Assembly (NCBI GenBank): GCA_023374045.1
Contig: CM041779.1
Span: forward strand, 300,028,167-300,092,166
From: Limonium bicolor
Lineage: Eukaryota > Streptophyta > Magnoliopsida > Caryophyllales > Plumbaginaceae
Direction of reading: 5' to 3'
Length of the DNA stretch: 64,000 nucleotides
Positions within the stretch are counted from its first letter, which is position 1. Every line of letters begins with the position of its first letter. A model generated the notes under the pieces. That model was given only the letters and a program-made list of their open reading frames with translations. It ran no database searches and was not told where the DNA came from. The position numbers and the translations under genes are program-made. Below are positions 43,992 to 57,774 of the stretch, in pieces.

Positions 43992-46183
43992 TGTAACACC
44001 CCTACTAATCCGGCTCCTAATCATAGTATAAACGTTGTACTTAGTAAATAAATCACAGCGGTAAATAACAGACTGTCGTTCTAATGGTGTCACTGTTATC
44101 ACTCGCCCATACGGGTGATAACGAGTTACATGATAATCAACATACGAAACGTATTCCCGCAGTGACCACAAGAGATAGATAGTAGTGCTTAAATAAAACT
44201 AAAATATATACAACAACAACCGTCTTATACAAAACCGTACATGTGAGCGTCTAACCAATTATACACCTCGGTTTACAAAACCCGAGTCCAAAATAACCGT
44301 AGTCTCCATCCGTACAAAGTCTAACCAAAAAGTAAATAAAACTATCGCGCCCCGCGACCCTCCAGCTAGTCTCCTGAAATAAAAATGGTTTGTGGTATGG
44401 AATCAGCCCCTGCTGAGTATGTTATCACATGCCCCGTCATGCCTCCTCAAACCCCTCAATTAATTGGTCGAGAGCATGAGATTCGTTACATGCAATACCG
44501 TTTTAATATTTAAACTGTAAAACATTTAACAGTAATACCCATACAATAACACAACCATCAACACACATAATATAAACCACACAGTATAACCAATGAACAA
44601 CAAGGCGAAACAACGAGAATAATAAACAAGTATCAACTCCCATCCTTGGTACAAAGACCAATATTGTTCGCCAATGTACAAGTCTCAAGTGAAATAAATG
44701 TTCGGCTATACCTAGTGACAACGTCTCGTTAAAACGACGTGTCTCTAAATTACCCATATACTATGGCAGGTCACCCACGGCAGTAGCCACTCCAGCGGTA
44801 GAGTCTCCGACCAATGAACCGTCCTAGCTCACGGGAAATTTTCTTGATACTTGCGGACCTGTACGCGGACATCCTGGTATCGTTTTTGTGATCACAGCAT
44901 GCACCAAGAGCCACATCCTCTTGGCTTTGTTATGTTAATTAATTATACCATCGCATCGCATTACCAATTTTTCTAACACAGCAGACTAAGGTCGTTAGTC
45001 CAATCCAGAGTCTGTAAACTCGGGATCCAGTGTTAGATACGAGAGCGGCGTTAGAAAGGCCAATGCTCCGTATTAAAGTCTCGGATAATATGTATATCTT
45101 ATTATCCTAGTGCTACAACGTTTTTCTGACGATCCTTATATTACATATAAGATAGCACCATAGCCGCTAGTTCGTTTTATATATATAGGTCCATATATAC
45201 GAACCAATACTGTTAACGCAACAACAGTAAATAATAAGCAGCTAAAATATACAGTTCATGCATATTTATTCACACAATCAGACAAACAATCTTATCATAG
45301 ATTACACGGAAGTCTGAACTGAGGAAGCCCTCAGAGACAATCAGAGACACGTAATAACATACCGTTCACCCTGATTATGTAACCGTGGAGTATGAATCAG
45401 CTAGATCCGATGCTCCTCGTGTCGTCTCTAACAGTCTAATAATACATAACGCTACTGATTAGAATCCCGTATAACGACATAACTCTACGGTACCCCGTAC
45501 CGTCACTAATACCTCCCGGTTAATCCCCCGTTATTAACTACAACGTTTGTCGGGTTTTCGGCTTAACTCGGGATTTGGAAAAACGTTATATTACATGCGT
45601 AGTCGTCTCGTATATTAATATACTTAAAGTTTGAACTTGTTATCGCATGTAATTCAATATACCCTTGTATATTATATAGTTTGTTTCTATATTGCATGTA
45701 TAATTCTTAATCATATATTATACATTTCACCTTAGAATTTATTTTCCTAAGGTTTGTTTTTCCAAGTTTAATGTAGTATAATCCATATGTAAAAATACTT
45801 TGAATTATATAAATCCTTATTATTCCATGTATACTCCTAACATTAGAATTTCCATATCTAATGTTTGTAATTCTTTTCTCTTTATCTTATATCATTTTAA
45901 TTATGATTATGGTTATTGAACCATATTATATTTTCCACTCCATAACATATATTTATTTATATACATGTATTATGGGACTATTTATTATATGGTAAGTCTT
46001 TATAATATATTCATTCTCTTTTAATGAATATTTCTTATATTATAAATGTTACACCCTTATAACATTAAAACCATATTATAAATTTTCATTCAAAATGTCC
46101 ATATTACCGAACAACACCTATTTTCTTAAATATTTACAAAATCCACCACATAATTTATATAATGTTATATTATAGTCTATTGT
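43992..46183 (-). mobile_element. 5' LTR E2 of element E, cut by LTR C
   Basis: Starts TGTAACACCCC at 43992 next to the primer site. It is homologous to E1 over 44350-45803 and runs on into a very AT-rich tract. No LTR terminus (GGTATTTCA) is reached before LTR C begins at 46184, so C most likely inserted into it; the five bases before C are TCTAT. Confidence 0.8.
44403..44416 (-). other. Conserved LTR stem-loop (E2)
   Basis: TCAGC-CCCT-GCTGA followed by GTATG, about 410 bp inside the LTR end. Confidence 0.6.
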
Positions 46184-46504
46184 AACACCCCAACTCAATC
46201 CAAATGTGGTCTCGCAACTTAACAGTTATACATATATATGTCACAGTGAAATTCTTTACACTCCAGGACCTTGCCACGGTCTGACTACAGAATATACCGA
46301 ACATTAGTACATAACAACCTTAACCAAATACATATTCTTCTTCAATCCTCTCACATCCTATACATCTTACTAACTCAATTGCCATACGAGTGTACATGCA
46401 CACTCGTAGGCCACACTTAATCCTCAACACTTGTACCCCTTCTTACTCTCGCGATGGCCGCCTCCTGATGTTCACTTGTGTAGTAAAAAGCCCCCAAAGG
46501 GGGT

Positions 46505-46518
46505 CAGCACGAATGCTG
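46505..46518 (-). other. Conserved LTR stem-loop (C)
   Basis: CAGCA-CGAA-TGCTG, preceded by CCCCCAAAGGGGG (46492-46504) and followed by GTACGATCCTC, a tail shared with the solo LTR at 50423. Confidence 0.6.
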
Positions 46519-46744
46519 GTACGATCCTCTCATGGCCCCCAATCTAACGTGGCTACGACGACTAATTGTCGATAGAATGGAGGTTGATTAGATGCACAAC
46601 ATAATAGTAAATGCTGTAAACAACAATCCAATATGAACAATTAAAGTTCACACACAATGAACGACTTAAATGCGTTCCCTCAATTAGAGAGTTAATTGTT
46701 TAACTCCTTAAGTTATATTTCCTCTTAATCTTAGTCCATCCTTA

Positions 46745-46945
46745 TCTCACCTCAATCTTAATCTTATCTTAATCTTAGAAAACAACCATTCTTTAAATAG
46801 AAATGGATGTAGCTTATCTCAGTCTTAGAATACAAACCATCCTTTAGATAGAAATGGTTGCAACTTATCTCAAACCTTACCTTAATGTTAGAATACAACC
46901 ACTCTTTAAATAGAAATGATTGTATCTTACCTCAATGTTTATTTT
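46745..46945. repeat. Three imperfect repeats of about 65 bp in LTR C
   Basis: Each copy has CTTAGAATACAACCA-type sequence and the near-palindrome CCATTCTTTAAATAGAAATGG. Copies start near 46770, 46824 and 46888. Confidence 0.7.
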
Positions 46946-47796
46946 TGTCGGGTCAAAAGCAACCCTAGCCAATGAGCTATTAACTCCATTGGTTGAATAA
47001 ACAGCTTATCTTATAATTTAGGATTTAGGTGATCCTACCGCACCATCTTAATGCCACCTACCTTGGACTGTATGTCCAATGTAGTTGAGCCGGCAACCGA
47101 CCCTAGGCAACAAGTCCGAAGACAAGTCCTTAATCGGAAGTCGGATCTGCTATAGATACCGACCCCCTTTTTCCTTAGCATGCATGACCGGAGTCAGTCC
47201 CGGGTTAGCCTCACTCAAATCCCATTGGTTAACCTCTTTCGGTTTATAACAAACTAATATTAGGGAGTTCCTTAGTCTCACTCAAATCCTTACTAAGCGT
47301 TGGTTAGTAAGTTCTCACGGTAAGTTGTGTTAGTTTTCAAACATCACACAACACAATAAACATAATGTTCCGGTTGCATGCTTTATCTTGTTTAGTCGGC
47401 ACACATAAACAAATAGAACACAAGCCGAGGGACACCTCGTTAGCAAGCAGGTCACAAGAAGAACTGTACCCTTCACCGTTGGTCGTTCGGTTGCTTACTC
47501 TCTTCCGGAGTCCAATTTCCAAGTCCTAAAACATTCATTCAGTTTTAGGTTGTTAATCACTTAACTCAATTCAACTTACTTATCTTACTTAACTTACTTA
47601 ACCCTTAATGATTCCAACCTAACACCTCTTAAGTCTTACAACTTAATCTTACAAACTTAATCTTAAACTTTTAAGTTTATTCTTAACTTAATCCCTTAGG
47701 TCTTTATACCTCTAATCATCATTGCCCCCTTAATGGGGGTACCATTAATACCACTAAACTCTCTTAGGGTTTCCTTTTTTTTAAATCTTAAGGGTC

Positions 47797-47990
47797 GTCC
47801 GACCCACCGTCCGACCCACCAACTGGGTCGGACCATTCCAGAGACTCTCCCGTCTTTTAAAACCCCTCCGTCCGACCCACCGTCCGACCCACCAACTGGG
47901 TCGGACCATTACAGAAACTCTTATGGCGGCTTAACAGAGGTCCGTCCGACCCAAACTTGGGTCGGACCCCTGGGTCGGACGCCACCAGAA
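47797..47990. repeat. Palindrome array, 3 units of about 73 bp (LTR C)
   Basis: Units start at 47797, 47870 and 47944. The first two read GTCCGACCCACCGTCCGACCC then TGGGTCGGAC, and the third reads GTCCGACCCAAACTTGGGTC then GGAC. Strong GTCCGACCCA/TGGGTCGGAC stems. Confidence 0.9.
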
Positions 47991-50111
47991 CATGTCCAAA
48001 ATTTGTTAAATCTTCACCAAACTTCTCCTTAATCCTTCTAATGTGTTCTAACATCATTTAGACCCATAAACCCACCTTTAATCATCCTCCAAACTCATGA
48101 AAATCACCTCCAAAGATCATTCCAACCTTTAGCTCAATTCTTGCAAGAAATTCCTAACACTTGTCAATTAATTCCTTATATTTCTAACATGTACATTTTG
48201 TCTAAAACTTCAACTAACCAAAGTGTTTCTTTTCAACCCATATAACTCCTCCTTAACATCATTGTGCTCCATCTTTGCTTGTTAAACCTTCCAAGGTCAT
48301 ATTGCATGTCCATGCACAATTTCTCTTCTTTTCACTTGTTACTCATCACTCTTAAACTCTTAAGCTTGCTTATACATTTCTTTCCATTACCTTAATACCT
48401 TGACATTGTTCTTCATTTACCTTAACCATGCAACGCCCTCCTTAGGCATTTCAACTTCTTTTATGCATCTTACTCACCATTCTCATGATCATAACCTCTT
48501 ATACGTTTCTAGTCATTCCCTTGACGACTTACAACATTCTCCTACCATTTTCACTTCCATCACCCAAGTCCACACATTACCATTCAACCAAACCTTACTA
48601 GTCCACCACTAACATCACCACCTCTTACATAAACTTCCCGAACTCTCATTGTTCTTCTCTTAGTTCATACCTAAATCATCTCAAAGCATTATACATCATT
48701 TCCTCCAGATTTGCACAAGTCTTACCATTCCTCATACCATGACTTTGGTGTGTTCAATGCACCCATCTAACTCTAATTTCCTCATAGACCATTCAAGGTC
48801 ATTCTAAACCTCAAGAGCTCCTTAGTTAACTCATTTCCACTCAAATTCCTTTTTATTACTCCTAGTAAATCCTAGGTCATATTAGTTCACCACCATCACC
48901 TAAACACTTATTTTCTACTCAAATTTCGCCATAGGTTCTCTAGTATCTTATCATGCCCACACACATTGTTTTCCTCATTCAACCATCTCACACACATCAA
49001 CTTCTTTCTCATCACATCTCATCACCAAACCAACTCATTCACAACAACTCATTATATTGCAATAATCTTAAATTGCATAGCACCAAGGCTCATAAATGAC
49101 CTGGCTCTTAGGCCCTTAAATGACTTAAACTTAAACACTGAATTTACCATATATAAAAGCCTTCCACCTGCAAATACACCCATCAATCTCATAGTAGATA
49201 TAATGCTCTTAAAATCCTTCTTAAACTTATATTACTAACTCGTTTTCATTGGCTCCTTAGTCACAAGTTCACAAGCTTGTTTAAGTTCTTTTTCTTAGGT
49301 TATATAACCCAATACACAATGCAAGCTCTAGGCCACATTGGTACCCACCTAAACTCATCCCTTAAAACTTAAACCACCATTAGGTAAGTAATTTACCTTG
49401 TTTTCTCAAGCTTATCTTATATTCCTCCTTAGACCTTCTTCTTGCATGAATCTCGGCCACCACTTAAATTCCCCTTGCCATGTTCTAATCAATATTCAAT
49501 GACTCATTTGAGTACTATACAATACACTAACCTCAAGGAATGAAAACCTAGGTTAGAAATGTTCTAAGGCATAAAAGTGGATGATTACCTTTGAAGTCTC
49601 AAGATAGACTTTGGCATTGAATGAAATAGGACCTCCACTAGTCCTTGGTGAAAAATCAAGCTAAAACAAGGCATAAAAACAAGGCCCCATGAGTAGTAAT
49701 TTTTGGCCATTTAAGGAAGTGATGGAAACTTGGTTTTTCTTACATTTTCCTTACCTTGAATGAGTGGAGAACCAATTGGGCTATTCAAACTTGATTTTCC
49801 TCCATCAATGGAGTTCTCTCTTGGCACCAAAATGGAGCTTTGAAAGGTTTGAAAAGATAGAAAGGAGGGCCTTGACTTAACTAAGACAAATATGCAATTT
49901 GTTTTGGATTTGGAGCTTGGAGTTGCACTTGGCAAGTGAATGAAGGTGAGGAGCCATGAATGGAGCTTTCTCTCGGTTTGGAGCAGGAGAGGAGAAGGAG
50001 AAATCGTGGAAGGAAGGAGAAATGAAGAGAGAGAGGAAGAAAGGTAACTTAAGTGTAGATATTTGTTATAAAAAGGTGAATAGTCTTTGCTTTTACTTTC
50101 CTTCCCTTTTT

Positions 50112-50116
50112 CTTTC
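50112..50116. other. Target-site duplication CTTTC (left copy)
   Basis: Identical to 54255-54259. It flanks the 4138-bp solo LTR. Confidence 0.9.
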
Positions 50117-50401
50117 TGTAACGCCCCTATTTAACATATTTATAGCGGAAATAAAATACTAAAGGCGTACAGATCATCGGGTTCCAAACACCCGGCACCA
50201 AACCTCACCAATTACAACTTACAATCTATAAAAGCTACGGTCTGAACTCGAGACAACTTAACACAAACATAATAGAAATTAAACTATTAACTCTCCACAA
50301 AACCTAGTCCCATCCCAAACGCTCATTCTCTTCGTGGCCACCTGTAAATCAATTCGTACCTGCAAGATGAAACCAAGCAGCCCACCCCGAAAGGGGCGGG
50401 T

Positions 50402-50422
50402 CAGTTCCCTGGAATTGAACTG
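50402..50422 (-). other. Conserved LTR stem-loop (solo LTR)
   Basis: A CAGTTC/GAACTG stem with a 9-nt loop, preceded by CCCCGAAAGGGG and followed by GTACGATCCTC, the same module as at 46492-46530. Confidence 0.55.
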
Positions 50423-50750
50423 GTACGATCCTCCAAAACAACTTATAACACAATTCTTAATAAATAATAACTTCGAAACAGTCACTTAAAACACTCAGAG
50501 GTACTAACATTTCACAATTCACCAAATCAAGATAACAAGATAAGAACCAGGGTTAATAACTGAAAGATAAGGTTAGTGAACGAAATCACATCATGAGTTA
50601 GTGAACATCCATTTCCTTAGTTAATCCCAATACCCATTAGGAGTAGAAAAACCCAGATAGTCACAAGGACTAGGAATGATAAAATAGCTCCAAGAACCCA
50701 TAGCTCAAGAGTGGAATAAAACCCATTGGGAGAGATGGCCCCCACCGCCA

Positions 50751-50828
50751 GTCAGTTGCCACAAGGGCGAGGTAAACAGACCTCCGCTGTCAGTTGCCAC
50801 AAAGGGCGAGGTATAGCAGACCTCCGCT
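50751..50828. repeat. Tandem pair of about 39 bp
   Basis: GTCAGTTGCCACAAGGGCGA at 50751 returns at 50789 with two inserted bases. Both end CAGACCTCCGCT. Confidence 0.9.
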
Positions 50829-53800
50829 GCCACCGACCCGTTCTCAGTCATCGGTGAAAAGTGTGTGCACCACTTATTAAAAATAATCCATACTCAATAC
50901 CAAGAATAACTTTCCCATATCCCCGCTAGATCACCAACTACCCAGAGCAATACCAAAACACTCAGTCCTACAGAGTGCAGAAGCGTAAACCCTAAGCAGC
51001 CAATGCCTAACGGGGCACCAGATAGAAGGAACCAATACCCATGTAAGTTTCACACCCAAGGCTCAGTTAGTCACACAAGCTGAGTTAGTCACACAACCAG
51101 TTCCTTTTTAGAAATTCCCCTTAAAGTCAGTTAGCGTTTTCCAAAACATTCCACAAGTCAATCAGCAAAAAGATCGGAGTACGAGAAATCGTACCTGGTA
51201 TGTGAAGCACAATAACTAACTCGTAAAAGAGATTCCCCAACAGTAACCTATAATTAAGGTGTACCAAATGTCGATTAGTTAAGAGACTTATAAACTTAAC
51301 AACCTTCTTCACTTACTGATTAGTAGTTCCAGGTTTACCATTATTCTTTTACAAAGGTTTGGGCTCGACTTGTTAACTAAATCCTCTATTAGGCCCATCT
51401 CGTTTAGTTTGGAATGATTTAGAATTTATTCCTGAGAGTGGCCCAAACTCTCTTTGGATTGTCAAAGTGGGCTTTTGGAGTTCATAGACTTGGGCTCAGT
51501 GGGTTAGCCCAAGACCGTGTTAAGTTATGTTGTGTAATTAAAACTCTTAAATTAATAGTGATTATTTAATCACTTACTGACTAAAACCTAAGGTTTAATA
51601 TATATATAACCTACTTACTACAACTACCACAAGGATTATTATTTCCCTCAACCATGTTAATGTATTTATATACATGTATATTTACATATATATATATAGA
51701 TATATATATATCTTTATGTATTAAAATTAATCCATAGCATTTATAGGAAATTTTACTGTATTTATTAAGGTTCAATAACTTCTAGGCTTAACGCAACTGA
51801 CTTAAAGTTTATAACATAAGGTGTTTCCTTGATTTATTTAATATAATAAGTATACCCGTATTAGAAATTACTAAGACATTTCCCTATGTAATTCACCATA
51901 TTTAAACTATCTTATTAATACAACCTTAATCTGTATTCTAAGTATATTTCATAAAGTATTTCTTTTACCATATCTTAAGGTTCTAGCTCTTATAAGGTTT
52001 AATTATTATAAGTGGTACTTTAATTAGTTCCCTGATTTACTTTAAGTTACTTCTTAATTCCTTTTTTTCAATGAGTATTAAATAATATTTATATATATCT
52101 GTTCCTTAGTTTTATTTAAAATATTAACCCCCATATAATATAGTAAATAAAATGTAGGATAATTAAATTCCTTAATTTATAAGTTCCTACTTAAGTAAGT
52201 AAATGTACATATATGTAAATAATTTCATTTCCCTTAAAAGCTAATACAAACACATTTATAAACTTACTGTTATAAAATGTTAATTTAGTTCCTTTTATTT
52301 TCCCCAGCTTAAAAGTTAATTAACAAACCTTACTTTAATTTTTGATTACATTAAAAACTTTATTATAGGTTTCTTATGAAAACTCATAAACACAATTTTT
52401 AAAACCCTTTACCATTGCCCAAAATTCCCAAATTTAATATACATAATTATAACATTTTAGACATATTATAAAATTTTTATTTCATAAAATATCTTTTTAA
52501 TTTAGCCAAATAATTCCAGAAAACCCGTAAATTGTAAAAATCATAACTTATGTTTCAAAACTCCAAAACCATAATAATTTACATCAAAATAAACTAGATT
52601 AATAGGAATCTATGGTTAAAATTTCAAGTCAAAATACCTTCGGGAAGGCCATTAACTAAATTCAACAAGTAAGGGTTTAATTCTGGAAATAATATAAAAA
52701 CTTATACTTTTAAAATCGTACGTTTTAATCGTGGCCGTCCATCTTTATTAACTGAGATCGGACGGCCTACAACTCTCGAGTTCATCAGCAGGAACAGCGC
52801 AACACACGAGTACTAATTCGTGGATTTCTCTCGACTCACAGAATGAAATTCGATGATTCTGGTTTCTATGGTTTCGTAATAAAATTTCGGTTCCAATGAT
52901 GCTAATTTCCCCAATTTTAATGCAGAGTTCCCAAGATTCGACTTTGATTCGAGAGTTGGGGTTCTTAAGGTTACCGAATTCAATTCTGTCAAATTCTCCT
53001 AATCTAGAGCGTAATTGGTTAAATTACAACATGGGTTAGATCGGATTGTAAAACCGGTTAGCATAATCGGAGGAATTTGAAGAAAACTCACCGGAATTGC
53101 TCGAATCGAAGCGATTCAAGATCGGTTTCTTGAAAACTGTTCGAGCTTGAACGTTTGGGTAGCCTACTTTGCGACTCTATAACTCGAGTTACAGATTGAG
53201 TTAGACTGTGTTCTTTGGCTCAATCGAAACATGGGACATAGATCTACACAATGATAACAATAACTCAATCTAATTTGCATTATCAGAAAGAAAATTGACC
53301 CGAAAGTTTCGAGTTTACCTGTCGTTTTTCTACGATTTTATGTGCTGAAAAATCCGAGACTTTGGGCGACTATATCTTCCAAACGGTTACGAATCACGCT
53401 TGGGAATAAAAATGAAGTTGTAGATGGATTAGAGATCTACACAACGGGCTAAAGAAATGGAAATTTGGTTGAAGACTAGGAAGTTATGGCAAGACGAACT
53501 TTACCTGAAATCGAATGAAAACTGGAATCTGGGTTACGAACCCGAAAGCTGGCAACTTGGATCAACTTTCCCGTCGATGTGAATGAGTTAGGGCTTGTAT
53601 GAGTTATGATTGTAAAGAGGGAATTAAGGAGAAACGAATAGAGAAGACGGCACTGAAATTCGAAGTAACTAGTGAGATATAGCCGTCACAAGTTAGGTCA
53701 AACTCGGGTGGTTGTTGGAGAAAAACAAGGAGATAGAATCGACTAAGTGTTGGGGCGCACGAGAGGCTGACACGTGGCAGTTATAAAATTTTGGCTCTAA

Positions 53801-54289
53801 ACTTCAAACTAGCATAACTTTGGCTAGGATGATCCTTTTTGACGTTCTTTTATCGATCTTCATGGTTTTTCATAACCTATTTATTGGTATAGGTTTCATG
53901 GCCTGGTTTGACCATTCTCAAAAAGTCAACTCTAGCAAGGCTTAATAAGCTTTAAGGTTTCTAGAATTTTATATTGACTTTTATGTTTCAAAACAATGTT
54001 CCAACACTTCCTAAATCTTTATAATATATTTGGAGTGTTTAATAATTTTCCCAAGATTTATTGACTTATAAATCTTATTTTAAATTCATATACTATATAA
54101 TAATGTATAATAATTAGGGTTAAATAGGAGAAAACCCCTAAATAAAGTTCCACAACTCCATATAATAATTTAATATTCATTATTTCCATGTCATATTTAA
54201 TTTTTAATAAAAGAAATCCCCTAAATTAATTTAAATTAATTTAGGGGTATTTCACTTTCTTAATTTGATAAAGTCTCTAATGACTCATC

Positions 54290-57200
54290 CTTAGAAACTT
54301 ACTCATTTTTACTTACTTACTCATACTCATGTTAAGTCGCTATGACCTCCGGCCCGGGGACTACACCGTCCCACCACCGGGATTTACTTGACTCACCAAT
54401 CCGGGATGCTACCCATTTAAGGGATTTGGGCCGCGGACCAGTTTAAGAGTCAGGACTTGGATCCAACCTCTTGTGTCTCCGCATCCTCAGGCATGGCCGA
54501 AACTATATCGGACTTCTACTCATTCCAATTTAATTACCAATTTAAGTTAGATTGGTTAGCTTGTTAGGAATCAGTTAAAATTCCAATAGCAATCACACTC
54601 GGTCACAATACAATGCATCATACATATACACACTCATATTCATCTATACATTTCATGAATTATACAAACTAAGATTTAAAGATTATACAACAATATACAA
54701 CACTACATATTCACAAGTAAGCATGATAACTCCGATTCGTGCATTTATCTTATTTGGTGATCAATTAGCACACAACACACAAATCAGAGTGACCAAGGTA
54801 GCATACGGGGCATGAGAAATTCATACCGTTCACCGTTGTACTTGTATCCGACGTTCCTCCGGTGTTCACAATCCAAATCATATCATATACATGTAATTGG
54901 GTGGTTAATTACCCTTACTTACCTTACTAATTACTTTACTAACACTGCCTGGTTTATACTTACTATTTCATTGTTGTTCAAATACATTTACTTAAGTTAC
55001 ATGCTTAAAATTATTTTCTAAACTTGTTTATGGCCTTAATGACCTTTAAACATCATTAATCATGTCTTAAGTATCTTATAACATCATTACCCATCCTTAA
55101 TTGAGCTTTAAAATACCTTCTGGATAGATTTTAGGTTGGTCCGGGTTAGTGTCCGGGTTTACATACCCGGACCAACTCGCTGAAACAATCCTCGGGTAAG
55201 AAAAATGCATGGTTCGGGTTTATATCCTAGTGTACAAACCTGGACCACCTGTTTGAAGTTGCTACGGATGAATTTTTCGCATGGGGGTTTGTGTACTACT
55301 TTGCAAACCCGGACCACTTGTTTTGATATGTTACGAGTATGTTTTTGGGGTGGTCCGGGTTAGTGTCTTGGTTTGTAAACCCGGACCACTCCTTTGTGAA
55401 ACTTTCTGCCGAGTTTTCATGCTAGTCCGGGTTTGTGTGCTGGTTTGCAAACCCGGAATAGTTACAAGTTTTGCAATTATGTAAATTTTTCAACTTGTTT
55501 AAACTCCAAATTCCTATCAATCCTTCCCTAATATTCTTACATATTATTAAGCAAGTTTTGACTTTGATTAAGAATTTCAAACTAGCCTAATCTACCTCTA
55601 ACCAAATGTGTTACATTACACACTTATATTTCAGTTTTTCTCCTCTGTTACTATTTTTCCTTCTACTAATGCTACAGATTCTGACACTAACACTCCCCAT
55701 CTATAGCACCCTCTTCTAATGTCATTTCTACCACTCCTGATGCATTACATTACATTAACTACCTCTCTCAATCTACCCTCTAACTATCTCCATCAAAATC
55801 TGTCACAAGACATATTTTTACCTAGGTTTCTAGTTTCTAGGTGCTTTAGTTCTAGGTAAATTTTGACATAACCTCCCCTATAAATGTACATTCTCACCAC
55901 ATCATTTACTCACATTTTGTTACCCAATTCACCTGTTTTCAACAATCACCAATATACCAGCTCTTATACACAAATACCAACACTAAAACACTCCAAAATT
56001 CCTGCACTCAACATCCCATTCCCAACTATGTTTACACAAGTTTTACATGTATTTTAAAGGTTTAAAACATTTGTATTCTCCAACACATTACACTACAACT
56101 ACACTACCATTTTACAATACCCATTTAAACTTCTAAAATCTGTTACACAATATATAATATATATATACAAGGCTACACAAGGGTAAGCATAATTACCTTG
56201 TTTCTTCTTCTTCTAGTTTTCTTTCTCCTTCTTTCTTCTTCCCTTCCTCTTCCTCTTCTCTTCCACCGGTTTGTAATCAAATTCTAACACTACAGCCCAC
56301 ATATATATACACCATTTTAATACACTAACCAACCTTTAATCATTCTCTAAGGCTTAATGTAAGTTTTAGGGTTTAGAAATTCCATTACCTTGCAAGGGTG
56401 TAGGTAATGCTTGGAATAGCTCAAGAGTAAGATTTCCCACTCTCCAACAATTCCAAAATTGGCTAGAATACAAAGAAGCAAGCAAGGGTTTAGCTTCAAA
56501 TTTCATTTTGCCCACAAGGCTAGAAAAACAATGAGGTTTCAAGAATATTTTTACCTCAAGATGACAAGGAGAAGGAGGTGGTTCTAATGGTAGTCTTGAA
56601 GCTCCAAATGCTCCACACCCATGAAGATGAAAGATGTTGTTTTCGAATTTTGAAAGGAGGGAAATACTCTCCTTGATGAGAGGAACACAATGGTGTAATT
56701 TTTGGAGGAGATTCAAGGGAGTAACAAGAGGAGAGAAGTGAGAGAGTTTTTTTGTGAGTTTGCTATTTCTCCATTGCTGCCGGTTGAGGAAGAAGAGAAA
56801 TAGAGAGGAGAAGGGGTGGGGGTCTGTACGTGAAAGAAGAGAATAGAGGATAGGAGAGAGAGAGTGTGAGAGGTAGAGTGGTAAAGTAGTTACTTTTTTG
56901 CTTTTTAATTATTTTGTTGTTTTGTAAATAAGAGGGAGTAAGTGAGTGTGTGAGAGAGGGAGATGGGATCGGCTGGCACCAGCACACACACACACAAACT
57001 TTACTTTTTATTTTAAATGTGGACACATAAGTTTTGGTTATTTATGTTTCTACCCCACAACTTACCGTTTTTGATAATTTTTACTTCTTGTTTTCTTGAT
57101 TTTATTGGTTCTACAGCTTCACTAATATTTATTAATGATTATTTAGTTGACCAAAATTGTTACGAGTCTATTTGACCCGCTTAAAGTCCCGTTTTCCCGG

Positions 57201-57361
57201 TTTCCTCGAAAAACGTGCTTTAAGGTTCGTTAATGTTTTTAATCCGTTTTAAGGATCCGTTTTCTTCGGGATTTGTTCCCTCATGATCATTTATGCATAA
57301 TTAAGCTTCTAAATTACTTATGAGCCTAATTAATCACTATTTTTAATTTCGGGGTATTTCA
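54290..57361 (-). mobile_element. 3' LTR B2 of the pol remnant, end truncated
   Basis: The LTR starts on the minus strand as TGAAATACCCCG at 57361, right after a polypurine tract. It aligns with B1 from about 4000 to 5516 and 21283 to 22857. The last 800 or so bases of the LTR are missing where it meets LTR C. It carries a palindrome array whose stem sequence differs from that of B1 although the flanks align. Confidence 0.85.
55138..55465. repeat. Palindrome array, 5 units of about 72 bp (LTR B2)
   Basis: Units start near 55138, 55211, 55283, 55352 and 55424. The stem is GGTCCGGGTT/AACCCGGACC. Units 2 and 3 have decayed left arms. It occupies the same place in the LTR as the B1 array, yet B1 uses GACCGACCTT stems. 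Confidence 0.85.
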
Positions 57362-57376
57362 ATCTACCCCCTTAAG
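57362..57376 (-). other. Polypurine tract before LTR B2
   Basis: Minus strand CTTAAGGGGGTAGAT immediately before the LTR start. Confidence 0.85.
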
Positions 57377-57774
57377 AAACTTTGCCCTCAAAGTTGCTCA
57401 AGGTTAATAGTTTAGCAATTCTACTCATTAGGCAAACCAATTGCCATAATGTGTCTTACTACCACCTATGAGGTGTTTACTTCTTTCACATTGCAAACAT
57501 AAACCATTCAAGCATCATACGAATTCACATACACAATCCACATTTCCATACACATCACATCCACATTACACAATACACCCTACATTGTACATACACATTC
57601 ATACATCACACATTACACATACCAAACACACTCCGCACTACATGTGCCATCAAAATTCTATTACAATACCTACACACTATGTAATGCTCACCCCGAAGCA
57701 ATGCAAAAGCAAAAAGGCTCTACCCCCCTTAAAAGGGGTACGCCCCGTACCCGTATTACTAAATACTAGACTAT

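Larger units (their letters stand above)
50117..54254 (-). mobile_element. Solo LTR, 4138 bp, with perfect TSD
   Basis: Ends TGTAACGCCCC and GGGGTATTTCA, with exact CTTTC duplications. It has no internal region. Orientation is inferred from the terminus type shared with the minus-strand elements. It has no palindrome array of the 70-bp kind but does have the stem-loop near its left end and a GTCAGTTGCC tandem pair. The AT-rich middle (51590-52700) holds nothing recognisable. Confidence 0.9.
46184..54285 (-). mobile_element. LTR C, split by the solo LTR at 50117-54254
   Basis: Starts TGTAACACCCC at 46184 and runs to 50116, then about 30 bp after the nested insertion. Its right LTR end is missing: near 54265-54300 it changes into LTR B2 sequence. 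It carries a palindrome array (47797), a C-run/G-run hairpin and the conserved stem-loop. There are no coding domains. The reading frames in 47733-49238 are low-complexity Thr/His/Ser-rich frames of CA- and CT-rich DNA. Confidence 0.75.

Noticed and set aside
48400..49238. Thr/His/Ser-rich plus-strand frames
   Set aside because: CA- and CT-rich low-complexity LTR C sequence without domains.
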